The notes below the pieces were generated by a model that did no database searches, was not told the DNA's origin, and was given only the letters and a program-made list of their open reading frames with translations. The position numbers were made by a program, and so were the translations under genes. Shown here piece after piece: positions 1 through 6,075 of a DNA stretch of 15,982 nt (positions within the stretch are counted from its first letter, which is position 1; each line of letters opens with the position of its first letter). This stretch comes from Caulobacter sp. CCH9-E1 (lineage in GTDB: Bacteria > Pseudomonadota > Alphaproteobacteria > Caulobacterales > Caulobacteraceae), in the NCBI RefSeq assembly GCF_001556515.1, contig NZ_LSJA01000244.1, positions 1-15,982 on the forward strand. The letters run 5' to 3'.

Positions 1-104
1 CGGAACCGCCATGCTACGGCGCCAACGTCCGCGAGTTTTTACACAGCCTCGGTCGGATCCAGAAATCAGGCCGCCGCCGAAACCCGACATTCGTGGACGT
101 CTAA
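1..104 (+). CDS. 3' end of an unrecognised gene (partial)
   Basis: One frame is open from the left edge to a TAA at 102-104 and would encode about 33 residues ending RRRNPTFVDV. I do not recognise the family. The peptide contains REFLHSLGRIQ followed by a basic stretch, and its third codon positions are mostly G/C but less so than in the neighbouring genes. A second plus-strand frame is also open here, so frame choice is uncertain. The piece could be the tail of a real gene lying to the left, a degraded remnant, or chance. Confidence 0.22.
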   Translation, partial: EPPCYGANVREFLHSLGRIQKSGRRRNPTFVDV

Positions 105-133
105 GTCCCGCCCAATCCGGCCAGCCCTGAAAC

Positions 134-184
134 CCCTCACCCTCCCGCCGCTGCGCGGCGGGCCCCGCCCTCTCCCTCTGGGAG
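134..184 (+). repeat. Intergenic palindromic repeat, copy 1
   Basis: The element reads CTCACCCTCCCG (136-147), a G/C-rich hairpin with arms 144-151 and 155-162 (CCCGCCGC, loop TGC, GCGGCGGG), GGGCCCC (160-166), then CCCTCTC and a second small hairpin CTCCC-TCT-GGGAG (172-184). The same frame of motifs occurs in opposite orientation at 15807-15868 with a different hairpin core. It lies just past the stop codon of the crotonase gene, where it could also help end or protect that transcript. Confidence 0.7.
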
Positions 185-195
185 CACAACCGCCC

Positions 196-1056
196 TCACA
201 TCTTCTTCTTCAGCGGCAGCAAATCCGGATACACCGCGTCCCGCTTCTGGGCCTTGGCCGCGAAGGCCTCGGCCATGTGCGGGCCGGAGAACATGCCCGT
301 CTGCCAGGTGGCGATGTAGTCGAGGCCGTCGGCGATCGAGTGGTCGCGGGCGTAATTGATCATCACCTTGCTGCCGGCGACGGCCAGCGGCGATTTCTCG
401 GCGATCTCGCGGGCGGTGGCCAGGGCGTGGTCGACCAGGGCCTCGTGGGTGTCGAAGAGCTCGTTGACCAGGCCGATGTCGCGCGCCTTGGCGGCCGGGA
501 GGCGACGGCCGGTATAGGCCAGCTCTCGCACCCAGCCCTCCGGGATCAGCTTGCACAGGCGCGGGAAGGTGCCGACGTCGGCGGTCATGCCGATGTTGAT
601 CTCCTGGATCGAGAAGAAGGCGTCGGTCGTGGCGTAGCGGATGTCGCAGGCGCTGACGAAGTCGACCGCCCCGCCGATGCAGCCGCCCTGGATGGCGACG
701 ATCACCGGCATCCGGGCCCTGTCCAGGCAGCTGAAGGTCTCCTGCAGGTGATGGACGAAGCGGCGGAAGCTCTCGGCCGCCACCCAGCGGTCGGCGTCCT
801 GGCGGACGGTCACGCCCTCGTCGTCGGTGAAGACGGAGAGGTCCATGCCGGCGCTGAAGTGCTTGCCGGTCGAGGAGATGACGATGCAGCGGGCGCGGGC
901 GTTGTCGTCGATGTCGCGGACGATGGCCGGCAGCTCGTTCCAGAACGGCCGGGTCATGGTGTTCATGGCCTCGGGGCGTTTCAGCTGGATATGCGCGACG
1001 CCGCCTTCGATCTCGACCTTGAAACAGCTATACTCGACCTGATCGTGGCTGCTCAT
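196..1056 (-). CDS. Crotonase-family protein, dienoyl-CoA isomerase type
   Basis: This 286-residue protein belongs to the enoyl-CoA hydratase/isomerase (crotonase) superfamily, whose members act on CoA thioesters in the cytoplasm, usually in fatty-acid beta-oxidation. The oxyanion-hole regions are HFSAGMDL (66-73) and IQGGCIGGAVD (122-132). Three acidic residues, D132 in GAVDFV, E152 in IQEINIG and D160 in TADVGT, have the same spacing (20 and 8) as the catalytic D176, E196 and D204 of mammalian delta3,5-delta2,4-dienoyl-CoA isomerase (ECH1). That makes isomerisation of 3,5-dienoyl-CoA more likely than simple hydration; this is inference from family knowledge. The start at 1056 is chosen because AAGGAGG lies five bases upstream, whereas the longer frame to 1161 would add an arginine-rich tail that runs into the divergent gene. 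It is transcribed alone, divergent from the SH3 gene with an 83-nt gap. Confidence 0.93.
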   Translation of the reverse strand: MSSHDQVEYSCFKVEIEGGVAHIQLKRPEAMNTMTRPFWNELPAIVRDIDDNARARCIVISSTGKHFSAGMDLSVFTDDEGVTVRQDADRWVAAESFRRFVHHLQETFSCLDRARMPVIVAIQGGCIGGAVDFVSACDIRYATTDAFFSIQEINIGMTADVGTFPRLCKLIPEGWVRELAYTGRRLPAAKARDIGLVNELFDTHEALVDHALATAREIAEKSPLAVAGSKVMINYARDHSIADGLDYIATWQTGMFSGPHMAEAFAAKAQKRDAVYPDLLPLKKKM

Positions 1057-1139
1057 GCCGGCCTCCTTTTTTCGCTTGCGGCGACTATCGGCCGGGCGGC
1101 GGGCGGCGACAACGATGACCTGACGGAAGAGGCAACGAG

Positions 1140-1931
1140 ATGAACGCGCGCAAGCTCTCATCGGTTCTGGCGACGGCGGCTCTGACAGCGTCCGCCCTGG
1201 CGGCGACCCCGGCTCCGGCCCTGGCGCAGTCGCGGCCGCTGAACGGGCTGTTCTCGTGCGAAGGGTCGGGCAAGAAGCAGGAGGGCGGCGCCCTGATCGG
1301 CGCGGCCGCCGGGGCCCTGCTGGGCCGCAGCCTGGCCAAGAACGAAAAGACCCTGGGCACGCTGATCGGCGCGGCCGCCGGCGCGGCGGCGGGCTCGTAC
1401 ATCGGCTGCCGGATGCAGTCGACCGACGCCGCCCTGGCCGAGCAGGCGACCAAGAAGGCTCTGGAAACCGGCGTCGCCCAGAGCTGGTACAACAAGCGCA
1501 CCGGCAATTCGGGCCGCGTCAGCGTGGCGTCGTCCAGCTATGGGCCGCCGATCGACAGCCGCAACATGCGGTTCGCGCCGGGTGTCCAGGCCCTGCCCAG
1601 CTACGAGGCGGCCGGCGGCGCCTATGTGGCCGGATCGACCGCCAACCTCCGCGCCGGCCCCTCCACGCGGACGGCGGTGGTCGGCAGGCTCGCGGCGGGC
1701 GAGACCTTCGACGCGCTCGGCCTGGCGCCGGCGGGCGGCTGGGTGCTGGTCGGGCGCGGCGGCGAGGGCGTCGGCTATGCGGCCGACTCCCTGGTGCGGC
1801 CGGCGGGCCAGACGATCGCCAGCTGCCGGGTGATCGACGCCTCGGTCTCGGTCGGCGGACGCGGAACCTCCAGCCAGCGCTACAGCGCCTGCCGCGACGC
1901 CCGCGGCGAATGGCAGCTGACCCAGGCCTAG
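1140..1931 (+). CDS. Secreted glycine-zipper and SH3-domain protein
   Basis: The 263-residue product begins with a Sec signal peptide (basic MNARK, hydrophobic alanine/leucine core, likely cleavage after PALA near residue 29). Residues about 47-90 form a glycine-zipper repeat (two GAAAGA-like blocks, ALIGAAAGALLG and LIGAAAGAAAG), typical of outer-membrane or surface 2TM glycine-zipper proteins. Residues about 160-222 resemble a bacterial SH3 domain (ANLRAGPST, then VVGRLAAGETF and GWVLV), which in this context usually binds peptidoglycan or other cell-wall components. Four cysteines (40, 90, 229, 251) could form disulfides in the periplasm. The role is probably envelope maintenance, but no specific function can be given. 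It converges on the DUF488 gene with a 23-nt gap that holds only a weak GCCCT/AGGGC hairpin. Confidence 0.88.
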   Translation: MNARKLSSVLATAALTASALAATPAPALAQSRPLNGLFSCEGSGKKQEGGALIGAAAGALLGRSLAKNEKTLGTLIGAAAGAAAGSYIGCRMQSTDAALAEQATKKALETGVAQSWYNKRTGNSGRVSVASSSYGPPIDSRNMRFAPGVQALPSYEAAGGAYVAGSTANLRAGPSTRTAVVGRLAAGETFDALGLAPAGGWVLVGRGGEGVGYAADSLVRPAGQTIASCRVIDASVSVGGRGTSSQRYSACRDARGEWQLTQA

Positions 1932-1954
1932 GGCCCTTCTCCAGGGCGCCGGGG

Positions 1955-2389
1955 CTACAGGTCCACGACCTCGCACTTCAGCGTCGCGCGGATGCGGTCG
2001 GCGACGATCTGGCGGTGGCAGCAGTTGGGATCGTCCTCGTAACAGAGCAGGGCGATCCGCTTGTCCTTGGCCAGCTCGGTGGCCTGAGCCAGGGCCAGCT
2101 GCGCCGCCGGCTCCTCGAGGTGGGCGTTGAAGATCTGGCGCATCTCGTCGGTGCGTCCGGCCCGGGCGGCGTCGCGGCCGGGCTTGGGCGTGCCGAGCGC
2201 GCGCAGGTGCAGATAGCCGACGCCCTCGGCGTTCAGGCTGTTTCCCAGCAAGGTCTTGGAGAAGCCAGCCTTGCGCGAGCTGGCGACGGCGCGGACGTCG
2301 ACGACCAGCTCGACGTCGGCGGCCTTGAGGCGCTGGATCATCCCGGCTTGGGTGTCGGTCTCGTAGCCGATGGTCGCCAGTCTGTTCAT
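1955..2389 (-). CDS. DUF488 family protein
   Basis: This 144-residue cytoplasmic protein has the DUF488 hallmarks: IGYET near the N-terminus, DVRAVASSRKAGFSK in the first third, YLHLRALGTPKPGRD in the middle, and a cysteine/histidine motif LLCYEDDPNCCHRQ near the C-terminus. The biochemical function of the family is not established. The conserved Asp-Val-Arg and Cys-x(6)-Cys-Cys-His residues suggest an enzyme or a nucleic-acid/metal-binding protein. I place the start at 2389 (MNRLATIGYE) because GGAGAGG stands just upstream; an ATG five codons earlier is in frame but lacks such a site. It is divergent from the alpha/beta hydrolase gene with a 72-nt gap. Confidence 0.9.
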   Translation of the reverse strand: MNRLATIGYETDTQAGMIQRLKAADVELVVDVRAVASSRKAGFSKTLLGNSLNAEGVGYLHLRALGTPKPGRDAARAGRTDEMRQIFNAHLEEPAAQLALAQATELAKDKRIALLCYEDDPNCCHRQIVADRIRATLKCEVVDL

Positions 2390-2461
2390 CTCTCGCCTCT
2401 CCATGGACGCGCGCCGATCGCGAGCCTAACTTAGTCTCGTCTGGACCACAGGAGCCCGCCG

Positions 2462-3352
2462 ATGGACGCGGCCGTCTTTCGCGAACCGCGCAAGCGCGCC
2501 ACGCCGGTCGCCGGCGGCGTGATCGCGGGCCTTGAATTTGGCCCGACCGATCGGCCGATCGACATCGTCTTCGTCCACGCCAATGGCTTCAACGCCCAGA
2601 CCTATCGAACGCTGCTTTCGCCCCTGGCGGCCAGCCTGCGCATCCTGGCGATCGACCAGCGCGGTCATGGCGCCACCACACTGCCGGCCGAGCCGGAGGG
2701 ACGGCGTTCCTGGCGCGACCTGCGAGACGATCTCGTCGGCCTGCTCGACGCCTTGGGCGGCCCTCCGGTCGTCCTGGCGGGTCACTCGATGGGCGGGACC
2801 GTCAGCCTGCTGGCCGCCGCCGAGCGGCCGGAGCGGGTCAAGGGTCTGGTCCTGCTGGATCCCGTGATCATGCCGTGGCTGGGCATGCTCTACGCCAAGG
2901 CCCCTTGGACCTCGGGCCGGATGTGGAAGCGCATGCCGATGGTGCAGGGGGCCCTGCGCCGCCGCGCGGTGTTCGACAGCCGCGAGGCCGCCTTCGCCGC
3001 CTACAAGGGCCGGGGCGCCTTCAAGACCTGGCCCGAGACGATGCTGGCCGACTATGTGGCCGGCGGGTTCGTGGAGCGGCCGGAGGGCGCGGTCGGCCTG
3101 GCCTGCGCGCCGGCCTGGGAGGCCTCGAACTACGCCGCCCAGGCGCATGACCCGTGGCGCGCGGTGCGGCAGGCCAGGGCCCCCGTCCGGATCCTGAAGG
3201 CCGAAAAGCACTCGACCTGTCGCGCGGGTCCAGGCTTCGCGCGCCGGGGGCGCGACGTGCGGATCGAGACCGTGCCGGGGACCAGCCACTTCCTGCCGAT
3301 GGAGCGCCCGGACGTGGTCCGCGACGCGCTGTTCGACATGGCGACGGCCTAG
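2462..3352 (+). CDS. Alpha/beta hydrolase
   Basis: The 296-residue protein has the alpha/beta-hydrolase fold order: an HANGF oxyanion strand (39-43), a nucleophile elbow GHSMGG with S109, a cap region rich in Ala/Arg/Trp (about 140-225) and a C-terminal GTSHFLPMERP with catalytic H276. The third catalytic acid is probably D133 or an acidic residue around E248 (AEKHSTC); the sequence alone does not settle this. Such enzymes hydrolyse esters, lactones or related small molecules; the substrate cannot be told. There is no signal peptide, so it is cytoplasmic. AGGAG seven bases upstream supports the ATG. Its TAG overlaps the stop codon of the opposite thioesterase gene at CTAG (3349-3352), so neither gene has room for its own terminator. 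Confidence 0.92.
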   Translation: MDAAVFREPRKRATPVAGGVIAGLEFGPTDRPIDIVFVHANGFNAQTYRTLLSPLAASLRILAIDQRGHGATTLPAEPEGRRSWRDLRDDLVGLLDALGGPPVVLAGHSMGGTVSLLAAAERPERVKGLVLLDPVIMPWLGMLYAKAPWTSGRMWKRMPMVQGALRRRAVFDSREAAFAAYKGRGAFKTWPETMLADYVAGGFVERPEGAVGLACAPAWEASNYAAQAHDPWRAVRQARAPVRILKAEKHSTCRAGPGFARRGRDVRIETVPGTSHFLPMERPDVVRDALFDMATA

Positions 3353-4296
3353 AGCGCCAGCCCCGCGATCTCGTGCTTGGCCAAGGCCGCGCGGGCGGCG
3401 TCGCTGACCGGCGCCACCTTGCGGGCGTCTAGGTCGAAGGTGATGGCGACGGCTTCCGACGTCCCCCAGGGCTCCCCGGTGGCGGGGTCCAGCATCCAGT
3501 GGACCACCCGCATCGTCCGGGCGTCGGTTCCCACGAGACCTGAGCGGATGTCGATCCGGTCGCCGATCCGCGGCCAGGCTAGATAGGCGATCCTGTATTC
3601 CAGCACCGCGCCGCCCATGCGCTTCGGCTTGTGCTCGGCGTGTTCGACGACGAGGTCGCGGAACGGGTGGATGAAGGCCCCGATGCCGTCCGAGACCCGG
3701 CCGATGAACTGCTCGGCGCGCATTCGTCCGTATACGTCACAATCGCTCGGCAGCAGGCCGCCCAGGCCTATGCGAGAGAGCTTCAGCGCGTCGGCGCGGG
3801 CCAGGCTGGCGGTCGGGGCGAAGGGCGATAGGTCGAGACTGCGCGCCCGCGCCTTTTCCGGGACCTCGACCATCAGGGCCTGCGCGCGCTCGCGGGCGAT
3901 CTTCGGCCAGGAGAAGGGCTGGCCCTCGCGCGGGGTGGCGTGGACCACGGTGGTCTGGAAGGTCGCCGCCAGCTCGCCCGAGGCGGGATGGATCAAGAGC
4001 TGCAGCAGCCGCGCCTCGGTTTCGCCCATCTCGATCACCCCGCCCAGCATGGTCAGCGGCGCGCCGGCGTGGGCTTCGCGCAGGAAGCGGATGTGGTGCT
4101 CCTTGACCAGCAGGGTGGCGTTGGCGTGCGGCGAGAAGGCCTGGGGCATGCCCAGCTCGGCGGCCAGGCCGATCAGGCCCTCCTGGGCTCGGGCCACGTA
4201 GTGGCGCACGTTCATGTGCCCCATCTCGTCGCAGTCCCAGGTGTTGACGCCGCCGCGCCAGATCTCGACGCCGGGAAGACCCTCAGCGGCCGTCAT
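3349..4296 (-). CDS. Acyl-CoA thioesterase-like protein with two hot-dog domains
   Basis: The 315-residue protein contains two consecutive 4HBT-like hot-dog domains. The first starts with DCDEMGHMNVRHYV (21-34), the D-x(4)-GHMN-x(2)-Y signature of 4-hydroxybenzoyl-CoA/acyl-ACP thioesterases. The second has SDCDVYGRMRAEQFI (184-198), a degenerate version in which GHMN is replaced by GRMR, so activity probably rests on the first domain. Likely role is hydrolysis of acyl-CoA or acyl-ACP thioesters in the cytoplasm; substrate unknown. The ATG at 4296 has GGGAG seven bases upstream; a TTG seven codons earlier is a poorer start. Upstream lies a diverged repeat of this gene's own first 47 nt and a GANTC-tipped inverted repeat. 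Confidence 0.87.
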   Translation of the reverse strand: MTAAEGLPGVEIWRGGVNTWDCDEMGHMNVRHYVARAQEGLIGLAAELGMPQAFSPHANATLLVKEHHIRFLREAHAGAPLTMLGGVIEMGETEARLLQLLIHPASGELAATFQTTVVHATPREGQPFSWPKIARERAQALMVEVPEKARARSLDLSPFAPTASLARADALKLSRIGLGGLLPSDCDVYGRMRAEQFIGRVSDGIGAFIHPFRDLVVEHAEHKPKRMGGAVLEYRIAYLAWPRIGDRIDIRSGLVGTDARTMRVVHWMLDPATGEPWGTSEAVAITFDLDARKVAPVSDAARAALAKHEIAGLAL

Positions 4297-4370
4297 GGCG
4301 CGGCTCCCTAAAGACAAGAATGGCGCGCCAGATCTCTACGCCAGGAAGCGGCTCTGCGGTCGTCATGGCG
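4254..4370 (-). repeat. Imperfect direct repeat duplicating the thioesterase 5' end
   Basis: Segment 4254-4300, which covers the start codon and first ~14 codons of the thioesterase gene, is repeated at 4324-4370 with a 70-nt offset. By eye, 40 of 47 positions match, including CGCGCCAGATCTC at one end and CGTCATGGCG at the other. The upstream copy encodes MTTAEPLPGVEIWR against MTAAEGLPGVEIWR in the real gene. Because 70 is not a multiple of three, the copies are in different frames. Most differences fall in or near third codon positions or are conservative, suggesting that the extra copy once encoded protein. Confidence 0.8.
4283..4366 (-). other. Possible 27-codon upstream ORF / paralogue remnant
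   Basis: The upstream copy of the thioesterase 5' end keeps an ATG (4364-4366) and an open frame of 27 codons ending in TGA at 4283-4285, which is 14 nt inside the thioesterase gene. Its first 14 residues resemble the thioesterase N-terminus and the rest is out-of-frame sequence. No clear Shine-Dalgarno site precedes it. It may be a dead fragment of a former tandem paralogue, or a short leader translated through the real start codon. Confidence 0.35.
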
Positions 4371-4374
4371 GCGT

Positions 4375-4408
4375 GACTCGAACGGGAGTGGAAACAGCCG
4401 TTCGAGTC
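4375..4408. promoter_or_regulatory. 11-bp perfect inverted repeat with GANTC tips
   Basis: GACTCGAACGG (4375-4385) and CCGTTCGAGTC (4398-4408) are perfect inverted copies separated by 12 nt. Each outer end is a GANTC site (GACTC and GAGTC), the target of the CcrM methylase of Caulobacter and relatives. No run of T follows on either strand, so it is not an ordinary intrinsic terminator. It lies between the 67-residue gene and the thioesterase, about 80 nt upstream of the latter, and could be an operator or an mRNA hairpin. Confidence 0.5.
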
Positions 4409-4436
4409 TAGCGGCTGAGATGAGCTTGGCTAGAGC

Positions 4437-4640
4437 CTAGCGCTTGCCCTCGGCCGGATCACCGGCCGGGCCCTTGAAGGTGTTCCCGATCTCTTCGGCG
4501 TCCGGGCCGTCGGGTCCCGCGCGCTTGCGGGATTCCTCGCCGGTTTTCTGGACGCTCTTTTTCCCGCCCAGGGCGGTGAAGTCGCCCAGAGGCTCGGCTT
4601 CGTTGGCCTTGCGGCCGTCGGTGTTGGGTTGCTCGGCCAT
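4437..4640 (-). CDS. Small hydrophilic hypothetical protein (67 aa)
   Basis: I do not recognise this 67-residue protein. It is rich in Gly, Lys, Glu, Asp and Pro, has only two Phe as aromatic residues, no Cys and no hydrophobic stretch, so it is probably disordered and soluble. The central part GDFTALGGKKSVQKTG is the least simple segment. GGGAG seven bases before the ATG at 4640 supports translation; the in-frame TTG or ATG further upstream would run into the Fur-family gene region without such a site. It follows the Fur/Zur gene on the same strand after 54 nt, so co-transcription is possible. Confidence 0.65.
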   Translation of the reverse strand: MAEQPNTDGRKANEAEPLGDFTALGGKKSVQKTGEESRKRAGPDGPDAEEIGNTFKGPAGDPAEGKR

Positions 4641-4694
4641 GGTCGTTCTCCCTTGGTGACCCAAGGAGAACAGGAGGCGGGCGGGGTTGTTCCC

Positions 4695-5183
4695 CTAGGC
4701 GTCCTTGCAGTCGGCGCAGAGGCCATGGGCCTCGATGGTCACGCCGGTCAGGGCGTAGCCGGCCGCGGCCCCGGCGGCGATGATCTCGGCGCTGGCCTTG
4801 GGCTCGATCTCGCGCGTCGCGCCGCAGCAGTCGCAGATCAGGAAGGCGGCGGCGTGGCCGTCGGCCTCTTTGCGGCAGGCGACATAGGCGTTGAGGCTCT
4901 CGATCCGGTGGGCGAAGCCCTGCTTCTCCAGGAAGTCGAGGGCGCGATAGACGGTCGGCGGCTTGGCCGGCGGGCCCGAGCCGCCGAAGGTCGAGATCAG
5001 GTCGTAGGCCTTCACCGGCTGGCCCGCCTGCAACAGCAGTTCCAGCACGCGGCGACGGGGGGCCGTCAGGCGCTGGTCGGCGGCGACGCAGCGCGCTTCG
5101 GCGGCGTCCAGCTCCGCGGCCAGCGCCGCGCCGGCCACGCCGTGGTGGTGGTGATCGTGTCCGCAGGAAGCGCCTTGGGCCAT
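4695..5183 (-). CDS. Fur-family metalloregulator, Zur-like
   Basis: This 162-residue protein has the Fur-family layout: an N-terminal winged helix with PPTVYRALDFLEKQGFAHRI (75-94) and a C-terminal metal-binding dimerisation domain with CDCCG (117-121) and HGLCADC (153-159), the two paired-cysteine sites that hold structural zinc. The N-terminus carries a CGHDHHHH cluster typical of many Zur proteins and likely to bind zinc. It should repress zinc-uptake genes when zinc is plentiful; the choice of Zur over Fur rests on the His-rich tail and overall pattern. The start at 5183 is picked because the longer frame would overlap the acid phosphatase gene; no good Shine-Dalgarno site precedes it. 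It lies 58 nt after the phosphatase gene and I see no obvious AT-rich Zur operator in that gap. Confidence 0.88.
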   Translation of the reverse strand: MAQGASCGHDHHHHGVAGAALAAELDAAEARCVAADQRLTAPRRRVLELLLQAGQPVKAYDLISTFGGSGPPAKPPTVYRALDFLEKQGFAHRIESLNAYVACRKEADGHAAAFLICDCCGATREIEPKASAEIIAAGAAAGYALTGVTIEAHGLCADCKDA

Positions 5184-5241
5184 GCCCAAGAGGTAGAGGT
5201 CCGGACGCGCCGGCGCAACCTTGGCCTTATGGCGCGGCGTC

Positions 5242-6015
5242 TCAGAACAGGGGCGCGCCGACCAGATTCGCCTCGGCGGTGCATCGCGCGGCATCCAGCG
5301 GGCGGGCCTTGGCGCGCGCCTCGTCGGACTCGGCGCGGACGGCGGCGAGGTCGGCTTTGAACGCGTCCGAGCTCCATAGCGCCGCGAACAGGGTTTCGGC
5401 GTTGCGCTTGCCGGCCTCGACGCTGCTGGCGTTGTGCACCCCGCAGATCACGCGGCTTTCGCCATAGGCCCGCGCGCGGGCCAGGATGGCGTTCGAGCGG
5501 TCCGGCGCCACGTCCGACAGCAGCAGGCCGACCGTCCAGCCCCAGGTGGCGTGACCCGACGGATAGTCGGGCGAGAACCGGAAGCCGAAGCCTGGCTTGA
5601 TGCAGATCGGCGCGCTTTCGGACAGATAGGGACGAGGCCGCATGTACTTGAGCTTCGGCCCCGCCACGGCCGAGCGCACGTCGCGGCTCATGCGCATCAG
5701 CATCGCCGCCAGCTTGGGATTGGTCTCGCGGGTGGGCGTATAGCCCAGCGCGCAGGCGTAGGCGTCGAGGATCTTTTCCTCGGCGTTGTCGGCCTGGGCC
5801 AGGGACCAGCGCGGGGTGTTCTTCAGCGCGCGGGTGGTCAGGAAGATCTCGCGATCCTTCTCCGCCTGGGGCGAGCCCTTGGCGGGCGGCGGCGGGACGT
5901 GGTCGCGGGCGTCGAAGGCGCTCTTGGGCAGATACCGCGGATAGGTTCCGGCGTCGCCGCTCAGTGTGGCGCAGCCCGACAGGGCCAGGAGGGCGACGAC
6001 GGCCAATGCGCGCAT
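5242..6015 (-). CDS. Class A acid phosphatase-like PAP2 lipoprotein
   Basis: The 257-residue protein starts with a lipoprotein signal (hydrophobic core, lipobox LSGC, lipidated C15), so it should be anchored in the envelope. The three phosphatase motifs are present: K121-x6-R128-P129, PSGH (152-155) and SR-x5-H (187-194, SRVICGVH). In the PhoN-type signature SR-x5-H-x3-D the last residue is Asp; here position 198 is Ser (HNASS). The catalytic histidines H155 and H194 are retained, so phosphomonoesterase activity remains plausible. The start codon at 6013-6015 comes one base after the T-run of an intrinsic terminator and has no Shine-Dalgarno site, which is unusual. Nearby phosphate-uptake genes lie on the other strand, so a link to phosphate scavenging is only suggestive. 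Confidence 0.86.
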   Translation of the reverse strand: MRALAVVALLALSGCATLSGDAGTYPRYLPKSAFDARDHVPPPPAKGSPQAEKDREIFLTTRALKNTPRWSLAQADNAEEKILDAYACALGYTPTRETNPKLAAMLMRMSRDVRSAVAGPKLKYMRPRPYLSESAPICIKPGFGFRFSPDYPSGHATWGWTVGLLLSDVAPDRSNAILARARAYGESRVICGVHNASSVEAGKRNAETLFAALWSSDAFKADLAAVRAESDEARAKARPLDAARCTAEANLVGAPLF

Positions 6016-6016
6016 G

Positions 6017-6047
6017 AAAAAGGTCCCCGGAATTTCTTCCGGGGACC
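6017..6047 (-). terminator. Intrinsic terminator after the DHS-like gene
   Basis: On the minus strand an 11-bp perfect stem GGTCCCCGGAA / TTCCGGGGACC with a GAAA loop (stem 6022-6032 and 6037-6047) is followed at once by five T residues (6017-6021). It lies 28 nt past the stop of the deoxyhypusine-synthase-like gene and directly against the start codon of the phosphatase gene. Confidence 0.92.
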
Positions 6048-6075
6048 CTGCATTCTCAGCGCACGCCGATCAAGC

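Noticed and set aside
4398..4410. tRNA T-arm-like CCGTTCGAGTC
   Set aside because: It is one arm of a simple inverted repeat; no anticodon stem, D-arm or acceptor stem could be built around it.
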